A stretch of DNA of 64,000 bases from positions 124,001 through 188,000 of the forward strand of contig BGKB01000111.1 of the NCBI GenBank assembly GCA_003116975.1, read 5' to 3'. Numbering within the stretch: the stretch's first letter is position 1; every line of letters starts with the position of its first letter. Below the pieces are notes generated by a model that saw nothing but the letters and a program-made list of their open reading frames with translations, made no database searches and was not told where the DNA came from. The DNA comes from Aurantiochytrium sp. KH105. Lineage: Eukaryota > Sar > Bigyra > Thraustochytrida > Thraustochytriidae. Position numbers and translations under genes: made by a program. Of this stretch, positions 9,407 through 18,639 are shown one piece after another.

Positions 9407-11863
9407 CTACTTCTTTTGAAAGGAGGATTGAGCCTCGAGATCTTCAAGAGATGAAGACGAAGAAGCAGCAGCAGCGTCGTCGAGGTCGACGTCCTCAAAG
9501 TCAGCATTCGAGTCATCGTCGCCAGGTTCAACGCGACGCGACGCCGGGCCCGGCTGATGAGCCTTGAGTGATTTGGTATCGTCCGCCTCGGAATCTGGTA
9601 CGGATGGCGCAGGATCAATGGGCTTGCGAATGACGATCCAACGGGTGTGCGGGGCGTTGGCGCGCTGGTGGCGCCAACTCAGAGTCTGGGTTTCCCAATT
9701 CATTTCGTACGTACCGTCGCTGACCACAATATTTGCACCACGAGGATAATGATAACGTGGAACAAAGAGAATCGTCTCGGTGACACGAAGCGCCGGGTCG
9801 CTGCGAAAGACAAAATCGAAGCGACGATCGGCGGCGTAAGGATCAAACTTGATCGAAGTAGGGTCGCCACAGACGCGAAAAGGATACGGACGAATCACCA
9901 CTGGCAAGCAGCGACCGCCCGAGTGAATATCACTGGGATCCTGGCATTGGTCTCGGGAGAAAATGCTCAGGTCTTCGCCGTTCCAGTTGTCGCCGTGCGC
10001 ATTCGAGTTCTCGGGCGAGTAGTTCCAGAGCGCGAATGAGGCGAGGCCCACCTCGAGTGCCCGCATTGACGTGTTCATGGCGCAGGTGACCTCGACAAAG
10101 TCCTCAGAATCAAAGGCGGCCCCTGCAGAAAGGTCGATGGGGACGCCAACCTCGCCAACGAGTACAGGACTGCCCGAGGATCCCATAACACGGGACTCCT
10201 CGGCAAAGGTGGCGATCCCTGCGCCATGTCCGCGCTGAATGAATCCAAGGCCTATAAGGGGCATCATGCGCACGGAATCGAGGCCAAAGTACTGAGAAAA
10301 GTGCTTGGACATGAGAGTCGTCCCATCGTACCAGTGTTTGGCCCAGACGTAGCCAGCACCGACGTCGCTGTCAGAAAGCTCGGGGGACTCCTTTGCGCCA
10401 ACCTTGGCAAGGTCGAGCACAGGCTCCGCGAAGATGACGGCATCTGGAATGTGCTCGCGAATGGCCTTGGCGGCTCGTTTCCAAAAAGGTATGGCATAGT
10501 CCGCGGTAAAGTCAATCTCCGCTCCCGTCGATGGATTGCGCGCGAAATAGTCTTTAACGAGAAGCTCTGGTGTTTCGCGGCCGTTCCCGCTCGCCTGCAG
10601 CTTCCAGACGCCATTTTGAAGCCAAACGCACGACGCCGGGCCGTTGGCCCATGCACAGACCTTGGTCGGGTTGAGTGTGCGACGACCGTCATACATGAGA
10701 AAGCTGGAAAAGTAGTCGACACGAACAGACGCCCCCGCGCCGAGACGCATGGCGTCCCAAGGCGCAACGCGCCAACCCATGTAGAACGAATTTTTGGAAA
10801 TATCAGTGGCGTCCTCGATGCCGACAAAGCCATTGGACGGTTCATTGAGAACATCAAAGCCGATGACGTTCGGTTCATCGCGCAAAGCCTGGGCCACGCG
10901 CCCCGCTGCGGCGCAAAAGTGGCGCTGAAGGTATTCTTGGGCAGGTTCGCCGTCAATGAGGGTTTTGGGCGCGAAATCGTTTCCAGCAAAGAAGAGCGTC
11001 CACATTGTTGCTGCGCCGAGGCGTTGGTGGTTGGAATTCCAGAGCATGCGCGGGTAAGGCCTGTCCTTGAACGACTGCTTGGTGACGGCTGCGCCGCTAG
11101 CGTCGAGGTTGTCGAGGTTGAAGCCGACCTTGTCAAGCGTCCATGCGGGCGCGCCGTCGCCGCCGGTCCAGCGGCTCCAGACGTCTTGATGAAAGTCAAT
11201 GAAAACGCAAAGCTCGTGTTCGGCGCATTTGCGGACGACCGCCTGCAGGTAGTCAAGGTATGCGCGGTCGTAGACTCCCGGGCCTGCGTGTTCGACAGCC
11301 TCCCATGTGACAATGAGCCGAAAAAAGGTGTATCCCCAGCAGCGCAGGCGGGCGAGATGCTCGTCGGCCTCGTCCAGAGGAAATGGGCGGTTGACAAAGC
11401 TCACCTCTCCACGGGGCTCGTCGAGGCTGCGCGGCTCGTGCGTGTAACCTAGAGGCTGTGTTGGCATTTTGCTGCCGCCAGCAAGATTGACGCCGCGTGG
11501 AATGATGCGGCGGCCATCTGCGTCGCGGAACCAGCGATTTGCATTGCATTTGAGTTCACCGCGAAGGAGCATGGGCGGGGCCGTGGGGATCTTTTCAGGG
11601 TCATCAATTTCGACTCGGTCGACGTCATGGGCATCGGGGACCCTGGGGAACTGGCGGACCTTGACGAGAAGCCACACAAAGGCGCCGCCAGAGCCGACGC
11701 CCAGAACCACGAGCACGAATCGCCCTGCAGGCGTGTCCGCGGCAATGCATCCAATAAAAAAGAGCAGGGAGAGTAGGAGGAGTGGACTCAGCAACCACGC
11801 CTCGATGCTCGCCACTCTCGTGATAGCGCGCAATAGAACGAAGGCCAGCACCGGCGCGCCCAT
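9407..11863 (-). CDS. GH5 endoglycoceramidase-related beta-glucosidase (EGCrP/steryl-glucosidase type)
   Basis: This is a glycoside hydrolase family 5 protein (818 residues) most like the fungal EGCrP/Egh1 group that hydrolyses glucosylceramide or steryl glucosides. A short N-terminal region holds hydrophobic helices (about residues 1-70). It is followed by RWFRDADGRRIIPRGVNLAG, a substrate-site segment FIDFHQDVWSRW, the acid/base Glu in VLNEP (about residue 341) and the nucleophile Glu in VLVGEVGVP (about residue 571). The tail is acidic and serine-rich. I chose the ATG at 11863 for its CACCATGG context and because it begins the hydrophobic segment. An in-frame ATG at 12088 would add 75 Arg-rich residues that look like leader. 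The substrate is inferred from family, not seen. Together with KDSR at 61.6 kb it fits sphingolipid and sterol-glycolipid turnover. Confidence 0.85.
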   Translation of the reverse strand: MGAPVLAFVLLRAITRVASIEAWLLSPLLLLSLLFFIGCIAADTPAGRFVLVVLGVGSGGAFVWLLVKVRQFPRVPDAHDVDRVEIDDPEKIPTAPPMLLRGELKCNANRWFRDADGRRIIPRGVNLAGGSKMPTQPLGYTHEPRSLDEPRGEVSFVNRPFPLDEADEHLARLRCWGYTFFRLIVTWEAVEHAGPGVYDRAYLDYLQAVVRKCAEHELCVFIDFHQDVWSRWTGGDGAPAWTLDKVGFNLDNLDASGAAVTKQSFKDRPYPRMLWNSNHQRLGAATMWTLFFAGNDFAPKTLIDGEPAQEYLQRHFCAAAGRVAQALRDEPNVIGFDVLNEPSNGFVGIEDATDISKNSFYMGWRVAPWDAMRLGAGASVRVDYFSSFLMYDGRRTLNPTKVCAWANGPASCVWLQNGVWKLQASGNGRETPELLVKDYFARNPSTGAEIDFTADYAIPFWKRAAKAIREHIPDAVIFAEPVLDLAKVGAKESPELSDSDVGAGYVWAKHWYDGTTLMSKHFSQYFGLDSVRMMPLIGLGFIQRGHGAGIATFAEESRVMGSSGSPVLVGEVGVPIDLSAGAAFDSEDFVEVTCAMNTSMRALEVGLASFALWNYSPENSNAHGDNWNGEDLSIFSRDQCQDPSDIHSGGRCLPVVIRPYPFRVCGDPTSIKFDPYAADRRFDFVFRSDPALRVTETILFVPRYHYPRGANIVVSDGTYEMNWETQTLSWRHQRANAPHTRWIVIRKPIDPAPSVPDSEADDTKSLKAHQPGPASRRVEPGDDDSNADFEDVDLDDAAAASSSSSLEDLEAQSSFQKK

Positions 11864-12808
11864 GGTGACGGCGTGCAAGGTACTGATGTGAGTGAGTGAG
11901 CCCTTTTTCTTTTCTTGCCTTCCCTCCGCGCTACGTCGGCCAACGACACGGCGCACACGCACAGACGGACGCGCCCTACGCGCGTGCGGCCTCTGGTCTC
12001 CGCGTCGCCGAGGCCGGCCGGTACGCCTCGATGAAGCGTCAATGCCCGGGGAAGCGCACGGACCTTCTTCAGTCGTCAGGCGCCGCATGTGTCAGCGCAT
12101 GCCCGGCTGGACTATGACAGTAATGAAGAAAGGTGTGTGTGCGTGCAAGAGGCCAATGTGTGCAGGCATACGTGCTTCAGCTTTTGGAGCCCAAGAAAGC
12201 GTGACCGAAAGCGAGGGAGGCCTTGCTCGACTTCCATTCAATGAAGCTTGCATCGAAGCAGCGGAATGCGCTCTGCAGTCTCGGCATGGATGACGTTCTT
12301 GTGCAACACGTAGACCCGCAATACGTAGAAGATGCGAGCGATAAATTTTGTTGATTTGGCGGACGGCGATGACGGTGATGCTACACATTACGAAGCATTT
12401 TTCGATCATCACAAAGGAGTGAGACGCAAGGGAGAGAGTCAAAGATTGAAGTAGGCCAAAGAAAAAGAAGAACATTTTTTTTATTAAAAATCAGGACCAG
12501 CGGTGCAGAGCTGACGCCTCGTTCGCCAGAGGGCACGAATGTGCAATAGAGAGTGAAGTGAGACGATGCGATGTGCTAGGGATTTACCTCCTCGGCGCCG
12601 CATCGCACCGAGCAAGGCCAATGTCTAGCCACCGTCGTCAACCGCTTGGCACCATTAGACCAGGGTGCTGGTGCTGCTGCTCGAACGATGCTTGCCCCTT
12701 CGGGACGACCATGATTCAATTATACTCAAAAGGGAAAGAAGAAGAGGTTGCGAGCGTAGAATGCGTGCGCGGAAAGAAAAGAAAAGAAAAGAAAGAAAAA
12801 GGAGCGCA
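11864..12808. other. Intergenic region
   Basis: This holds the leader of the GH5 gene and the 3' flank of the Cys-repeat gene. I see T-rich and AAAGAAAAGAAAAG-type runs (about 12465-12490 and 12770-12800) but no gene. Confidence 0.55.
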
Positions 12809-13540
12809 TTACATGACTACGCAGCAGCCACCACCGCTCGGAGCTGCGCCGTTCGATGCCTGAGGGCCAGATTTCCCGGCGTCCTTGATGCCGAGCGCAG
12901 CGCGATCTGCCTCGTCGTTGTGCGCCTTGTTACGCTCGTGGAGGTTACGAAGCATGGCCGCAGCCGCATCCTCTTGCTTTTCGCCATGCTCACTCTTGTG
13001 GAAGCCACAGACGCACATGCCGAAGCGATCTGCCTTGACGTCGGCGACATAGTTGTGGCAAGGCTTGCCGTCGGGAGTCATCGGCTTCGAGGACGAGGTG
13101 GACCGAAGGGACTGGAGAGCGCGGCGCGCCGGGTTGTCGGCCTTTTCCTTGTGCTCGCTCTGGTGGTAGCCGCACTTGCACATGCCGAACTTGTCAGCAG
13201 TGACATCAACGCGAAAGTTTTGGCAGGGACCATCGCCGCTCGAGAAAGCGCCGTCGTTACCCTTGCCGCTGCGCAGCCTGGAGAGAGCCTGGGCGGCCTT
13301 GTTCTCGCCCTTGGTTTCGTGGGCGGTCTTGTCCCAGCCGCACTTGCACGTTCCAAACTTGTCGGCGGTGGTGTCCACGCGGTAGTTCTTGCATGGCACG
13401 GCGGCCTTTTGCGGGGCGTTTTTCGAGGGCTTCTTCACCTCAACGACCTCCTCTTCCACAACCTCTTCGTACTCGCCATCACTGTCCGAGTCGCTGCCGC
13501 TGTCGGTCTCGTACTCGTACTCCTCAACGACGGTAGTCAT
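12809..13540 (-). CDS. Triple Cys/His-repeat protein with C-terminal CaaX prenylation box
   Basis: I do not recognise a named family. The 243-residue protein starts with an acidic region rich in Glu, Asp and Ser, then has three tandem repeats of about 55 residues. Each has the pattern PC-x-N-[YF]-x-x-D-x-x-A-D-[KR]-FG-x-C-x-CG-[WYF]-x-x-[ST]-x-H, so three cysteines and one histidine recur in fixed spacing, as in a small zinc site (inference). The repeats are separated by Arg/Ala-rich linkers ending LRS or LHE. The protein ends GGGCCVVM: CVVM fits a CaaX box, methionine at the last place favours farnesylation, and the preceding Cys could be palmitoylated. It is therefore probably a peripheral membrane protein. 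Confidence 0.75.
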   Translation of the reverse strand: MTTVVEEYEYETDSGSDSDSDGEYEEVVEEEVVEVKKPSKNAPQKAAVPCKNYRVDTTADKFGTCKCGWDKTAHETKGENKAAQALSRLRSGKGNDGAFSSGDGPCQNFRVDVTADKFGMCKCGYHQSEHKEKADNPARRALQSLRSTSSSKPMTPDGKPCHNYVADVKADRFGMCVCGFHKSEHGEKQEDAAAAMLRNLHERNKAHNDEADRAALGIKDAGKSGPQASNGAAPSGGGCCVVM

Positions 13541-14606
13541 CGTGTCGAAAGTAGTTTGCTGTTTCGCTTTTGCTTTTTGCAGAAACTTGCTTTACTCGTC
13601 GGCGGAGACGGCCTCAACGCCGAACACCTCTTGAATGAGCACGCGGCCTCGCGACAGCAGCAGCTACTGCGGCAAGCCGAGCCGAGCCAAGCCGAGCGCG
13701 ACGTGTCGCCAAGCGGCCTTTGCTGACCTCGTCAACCTGCCTTATTGGCGTTTTTACGCTCGCTCGCAAAACTGGTTGGTAAGTTATTCTACACGTCGAG
13801 CAGCACAGCGCGTGCCAAACAATGCGCCTCCATCCCACGCCGGCACCACCTTATACGGCATCTCCTCGACGCGCCCGGCCCCCAACTATAAAGAGGGACC
13901 GGCGCGCGCACTGCAGAGCTTTAAGGTGATACCTAGGGTGCACGCGCCGCTTGAGCGAGGATAAGCTGGATTACAGATCAAGGATATCACCGGAGGTATC
14001 GGAGGCGAAGGAGGTGATTCTTGATGTTGAAGGATGTGCTTTTACGCTCGGCACGTGTGCAGAAGTCTCTTTCATGGCAAGTTCCGAATCTGACAGGTAC
14101 TAGTAGGTGCTGTCGCGAGTTTCGAGTTTCGTGTGACGTCAGATAGACGGGTGCGTGGGACGTGTGTGGAAATGCAACGGACGGAGGGGGAAGAGGCGCA
14201 ACGGGCGAAGAGAGAGAGAGAGAGAGAGACAGAAAGTTTGATTTGTAGTGGGTATAGCGGAATCCACAGCCCGCGATGAGACAGCAAAACGATGATTGAG
14301 CTGACTACAGCTCAGATAATGGGCAAGACGAGATGGATGCAGGCCAAACGAAGCGTTTGCCTTCAATGAGCCGCACGCTACAGCTTCCGACGGCAACTGC
14401 AACACATGCGACTCCGGAAAGCAAAGCGAAAAAGGTAGAGAAAGGAAGAGAGAGAAGGGACATCACATTCCGTCAATGGCATGGCATGGCATGGCAACCC
14501 ATCTGTTCATCCATGCATCAAATTTTAAAAACAATCAATCGATCAATCCGTCAGTCAAACAATCATGGGTGGCGTATTATTTAGATAGATGTGATAGGGT
14601 CGAAAA
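13541..14606. other. Intergenic region
   Basis: This is the promoter side of the Cys-repeat gene and the 3' flank of isocitrate lyase. It has a GA microsatellite (14209-14229) and short CATGG repeats near 14476-14495. I see no gene. Confidence 0.55.
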
Positions 14607-16193
14607 TTACAGCTTGGACTGCTTGAACTGGTCCTCGGTGGCGCCGTGGAGCGCCGAGGTGGAGGCACCACCGCCGGTGGCAGCCTGGAGGACATCGTCC
14701 ATGAGCTCAGCGCCGGACCACTTCTGGTGGGTGAGGGTCTCGACAGCGTGGACACGCTCCTGGTTCTGGACCATCTGCACGTAGGCGAGCATGCCGTCAG
14801 GACCAGCGTAGGCCTTGGCGGCCTGGTCGATGGCGAGGGCGTTGGTGTGGAAGCCAAAGAGAGTGACAAAGTGCCAGGTGATACCGAGCTTGCCGAGCTC
14901 CTTCTGGAAGTTGCGGATATCGTTGTCCGAGCCGGCAATGCTCCAGTTGAAGCTGGGGCTGAGGTTGTAGGCGCAGATCTGGTGGGGCACGACGGCGTGG
15001 ACGCCGTTGGCAAAGTCGGCGATCTCCGGGATGGACGGGGTCGAGGTCTCGCACCAGATCATGTCCGAGACGGGCGAGAAGGCGATGGCGCGCATGACGG
15101 CGTAGTCAATGCCGCCGATGACGCGGAAGAAGCCCTCGCGCGAGCGGGGGGCCTGCTTGCACCAGAAGACGTCGCCAAAGCCGAGCTTGGTGGCAAGGGC
15201 CTTGGCCTCGTCGTTGGACAGGGCCATCGAATCCTTCATCCACTTGTCGACGAGGTTGCCCTTGCCAGCCTTCTTCATGGCAGCGGCGACGGCATCCGAG
15301 TAGCGCATGAGGCCGGCCTTGTCCATCCAGGCGATGGGGTCCTCGGCATCGACGGAAAAGCCAACCTCCTTGTTGGTGGCACCGGCAATGTACGGGTGGT
15401 CGCGGGGATCGATGTCGTTCTCGAGGAAGTTGGCCGAGTCGGCATCGGTACGGCAGACAAGCACAAGAGGGTGCTTCATGATGTCGGCCTGGAGGCGGGC
15501 GGCGGCCATGCGGTCGGCGTGCTCACGCACGGGGACGAGGACCTTGCCTCCGAGATGGCCGCACTTCTTGGCGCCGACCTTTTGGTCCTCAAGGTGGACA
15601 CCCGAGGCGCCGGACTCGATCATCATCTTGATGAGCTTGGTGACCGAGGTCATGCCACCAAAGCCGGTGTCGCCGTCAGCGACGATGGGGCGAAAGTAGT
15701 CAACGACGGGGGTGTTCTTCTTCTCCTCGGCGGACATCTTGGAGCGGGCGTTGCGCTGCTTGCGGGCGTGGAACTGCTGGGCCTTGAAGAGCTGGTCGAC
15801 CTTTTGGGGAAGGGAGTTGGCAGGGTAGTCGGCAAAGTCAGGGCCGGGCTCGTTGCTCGAGGAGGCCGTCGAGGAAGCCTGCCATCCGGACACGTACACA
15901 GTCTCGAGGTACTTGTTCATCTGCACGAGCTGGACCGGGTCAAGGCAGCCAAAGGTGTGGCTGTACTTGCCCTCGTTGAAGCGGGCGCGCACGAGGTTGT
16001 ACAGCTTGGTGGCGAGCGGGGCGTACATGTGCTCGCTCGAGGTCACGGAGCCGATGTCGCCGCGGCAGGCTACGACCTGCTCCGGGGTGTACGGGCGCTC
16101 GGTGTACTTGAAGCGCTCCGAGCTCATCCACTCCTTCATCTCCTGGAGCTCCTTGGCCACGATGGCATCATCGTTCACGTTGAAGTTGGCCAT
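14607..16193 (-). CDS. ICL1: Isocitrate lyase, peroxisomal (PTS1)
   Basis: The enzyme splits isocitrate into glyoxylate and succinate in the glyoxylate cycle, allowing growth on acetate or fatty acids. The 528-residue protein carries the catalytic KKCGHLGGK loop (Cys at about residue 211), the VADGDTGFGG metal/substrate segment near 172, and HLEDQ near 200. It ends in SKL, the canonical peroxisomal targeting signal. I chose the ATG at 16193 because homologues begin with a short polar N-terminus. The frame is open upstream to 16376, but that part is Lys/Ser/Gln-rich sequence encoded by CAAG-type repeats and is probably leader. Codon use is highly biased, which also creates a long spurious open frame on the opposite strand and suggests strong expression. 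Confidence 0.95.
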   Translation of the reverse strand: MANFNVNDDAIVAKELQEMKEWMSSERFKYTERPYTPEQVVACRGDIGSVTSSEHMYAPLATKLYNLVRARFNEGKYSHTFGCLDPVQLVQMNKYLETVYVSGWQASSTASSSNEPGPDFADYPANSLPQKVDQLFKAQQFHARKQRNARSKMSAEEKKNTPVVDYFRPIVADGDTGFGGMTSVTKLIKMMIESGASGVHLEDQKVGAKKCGHLGGKVLVPVREHADRMAAARLQADIMKHPLVLVCRTDADSANFLENDIDPRDHPYIAGATNKEVGFSVDAEDPIAWMDKAGLMRYSDAVAAAMKKAGKGNLVDKWMKDSMALSNDEAKALATKLGFGDVFWCKQAPRSREGFFRVIGGIDYAVMRAIAFSPVSDMIWCETSTPSIPEIADFANGVHAVVPHQICAYNLSPSFNWSIAGSDNDIRNFQKELGKLGITWHFVTLFGFHTNALAIDQAAKAYAGPDGMLAYVQMVQNQERVHAVETLTHQKWSGAELMDDVLQAATGGGASTSALHGATEDQFKQSKL

Positions 16194-16465
16194 CTTCGCT
16201 TGCTTGCTTGGCTTGGCTTTGCTTCGCTTGACTTGCTTGCTACTTGGCTTGCTTCTTGGCTTGCTCGGCTGAGTGCCTCGCCTGGATTGTTGATTCGGGT
16301 TTGCTCTGCGAGCGATTCTGGTTTGCTCGCGACCGCCCGGCTGCCTGCTTTCTTTCTGCCTACCTGACTCACTCACTCACTCACTCGCCCTCACTGACTG
16401 ACCGACTGACTGACTGACGCCTCTCCTGCCACTGCTCGTGCCGGCTTCCTTCCGCAATCCACCCG

Positions 16466-16640
16466 TGCAATGCAATGCAATGCAATGCAATGCAGTGCAG
16501 TGCAATGCAATGCAGTGCAATGCAATGCAATGCGGTGCGCTGCGGTGCAATGCAGCGCGACGCCCTGTAATGCAATGCAACACCGCGCAGTGCAATCCAG
16601 TGCAGCGCAGCGCCGCGTAATGCCGCGTAATGCAGGGCGG
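16466..16640. repeat. Degenerate TGCAA / TGCAG / TGCGG pentamer array
   Basis: About 30 five-base units starting TGC follow each other, pure TGCAA on the left and drifting to TGCAG, TGCGG and CGCAG on the right. Because the unit is five bases, every reading frame gives the same rotated peptide, which explains the open frames on both strands here. It lies about 270-450 bases upstream of the isocitrate lyase start. Confidence 0.85.
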
Positions 16641-17974
16641 CGCAAGGTACCAACGAAGGGCAGTGTAATGCGGTGCGGCGGGGTGCTGTGCACTGGCCCT
16701 GCAGCTAAATGCAGGGCGCCGAGCCTCCTCGTGCCCGCCGCCATGCCTACCAGGCAGCAGCAGCTCGCTAGCTAGCCGGAAGCAAGGCCACGAGCGGGAG
16801 GAAAGAAGGCATCCAAGCAGCCAACCAGGAAAAAGCCTGCCGCCCGCTCGCCGCCCGGACAGGCAGGCAGCGCACCAGCCAACAGCCAGCAGGAGCAGGA
16901 GCAGCTCGCTCCCGGAGAAGAAATCGAGAAGAAACCTCGAGCGCCGTCGCCTTGGCGAGCAGGCAGGCAGGCAGGCAGGCTGGCGCTGCGACGCGCGGTG
17001 CAGTCGACGCGGCGGTCCATGCGCTCGTCCATCCCGGGCGGCTCGGCCTGGACTCGCATCATCCCGCCAGGCACGCATGCATCAATGTGCATGCCTGCAT
17101 GCATGCATGCATCCGCCGCTGTCATTACCTCGCCTCCGCCGCGGCGAGGCCGCCCGCCGCGCATTTCACAGCGCCTGGACCTCCTCGTCGCTCCAGCGCC
17201 TCCGGGATTCCTCGCCGCGGCCTGCCTGGATTTCCCGGCCGCGTCCGCGCCCGGTTCGCCGCCCGAGGCTCTCCTCTCCTCTGCTCGCGTCGGGCCGGCG
17301 GGCCTCGCCGGAGGGAGATCGAGCAGAGGGGCGGCGCACGGCGGCGTGAAAGCGGCGACGCGGCGAGGGCCTGGTCGCGGTCTCCGGTAAAAGGAGGCGG
17401 GACTCGGGGCGGGTTCCGGGCGCAGGAAGGGCGCGGGAGGCCGTTTCAGCCGCGCGAGGAGAAGCGCCCGAGAGCCGCGCGAGACGCGCGGCGTGCCCCC
17501 GCGTGGGACGCGGCCGCCTGCTTCGATCCGCGGCGGCTCTGGGCGCGGGGGGCGCGGGCGGTGTTTCGCGGCAGGCGTGCGGAGCGTACGGGACGGGGAG
17601 GCGCACGGAGCAGGACGCGCGGAAGAGAGGGGAGGAACTCGGCGCGCAGCCGCGGGGCCCGGTACGAGGACAGGGGAGGGGCGGCCAGTGTTTCCGCGGA
17701 AAGGCGGGCTCGGGCTCGAGTGCGAGAACAAAGACGAGGAAGAGGACGAGAAGGACGGGGACGAAGACGAGGACGAGGCCGCGAATTCGTGCGCAGCCCG
17801 TGAGAGCGGCTGCGGCTCGCAGACGAGGGTGGAAGCAGGGAAACGTGGAAGCTCGGAAGGAAGCTCGGAAGGAAGGAAGGAAGGAAATCACAAAGGTGGC
17901 GGCAGCCATGGATGTTATAGGTGCAGGGCGGGCGCGTGAAAGTAAGAGAGCGAGCGTCAGCTCAGCTCAGCTCA

Positions 17975-18005
17975 GCGCGCGTGCGTGCGTGCGTGCGTGC
18001 GTGCG
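17975..18005. repeat. (GCGT)n microsatellite
   Basis: About seven GCGT tetramers lie in non-coding DNA. A second array of the same unit is at about 24058-24092. Confidence 0.85.
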
Positions 18006-18639
18006 CGGAATCATTCGTGTAAGACCTGCGAGCAGTGTGTTGATGCCATGGATTGTTTATGAGGCTGGCTGTCATCAGGCCTTGTCGTTGGGACGGATGT
18101 AGATAAAAAGTGGGTTGGCGAGCTCATGATCAGCTGCAGCCAGCCAGCCAACTATGCTGCAGGCAGATTTTTTTCCCTGGCTCGCAGCGGGAGGAAATGA
18201 GGACAGCACTTATGCTGCTGTGGCTGGACTTCTATACATTTCCTCTTCACAGGTTTTCATGACGGCATCAGCCTCAGTCACACACACACGCACCATGCTG
18301 GACTTCAGAGCTGCAGTGCAGCAGCAGCTGCAGCTGGCTGGCTGATCTCAGCGGCCCAGGCCAATACAGACTAGGCCCTATCCTTGGGGCAACAGCCACA
18401 CACTGACGCCGCTGCTGATGCGGAAAGCCTCGCCGACAATCAGAACGAAAGAGATGAATATTATCATCGTGGGACATTCAGCCAGCCTGGCCTGGCTGAT
18501 CTGGCTGGTCCGGCGTGGGCCTTGCCCGACGCAGCCACAGCCGTACCGCAAGCAGCAGCAGTATGAAAGGATCAAAGGAAACAGAACGTCGTTTTCACGT
18601 TCACACACAAAAGTTTAGTTTAGTCGTTCGACAAATCAG

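Larger units (their letters stand above)
16194..18639. other. Long GC-rich non-coding block with several simple repeats
   Basis: The left end is the CAAG/AAGC-rich leader of isocitrate lyase. Then come a GACT run near 16385-16420, the TGCAA pentamer field (separate entry), GCAGG runs near 16960, a GCATGCATGCATGC palindromic patch near 17085-17112, and an extremely GC-rich stretch (about 17100-17800) with overlapping open frames on both strands and no protein signature. GAAGGAAGG near 17860-17885 and GCGT repeats near 17977-18005 close it. From 18010 to 18639 there is CAG/CTG-rich sequence. I cannot support a gene. Confidence 0.55.

Noticed and set aside
10226-11452. 408-codon open frame opposite the GH5 gene
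   Set aside because: Antisense shadow of the catalytic domain; no independent evidence.
11864-12088. 75-residue N-terminal extension of the GH5 protein from the ATG at 12088
   Set aside because: It is Arg-rich and lacks family similarity; the ATG at 11863 has a better context and begins the membrane segment.
12665-13726. 353-codon open frame opposite the Cys-repeat gene
   Set aside because: Antisense; the minus-strand frame has the repeating Cys/His pattern and CaaX end, which is far stronger evidence.
14646-16367. 573-codon open frame on the plus strand, opposite isocitrate lyase
   Set aside because: It is antisense to a certain gene; strong GC-biased codon use in isocitrate lyase removes stops from the opposite frame. 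The peptide is Val/Gly/Leu/Asp-rich without domains.
16466-16640. CRISPR-like array
   Set aside because: Units are five bases long and contiguous, with no spacers; the genome is eukaryotic. It is a microsatellite.
16772-17909. Overlapping open frames on both strands in the GC-rich block
   Set aside because: All frames are open because of base composition; peptides are Arg/Pro/Ala/Gly-rich without any domain or codon preference.
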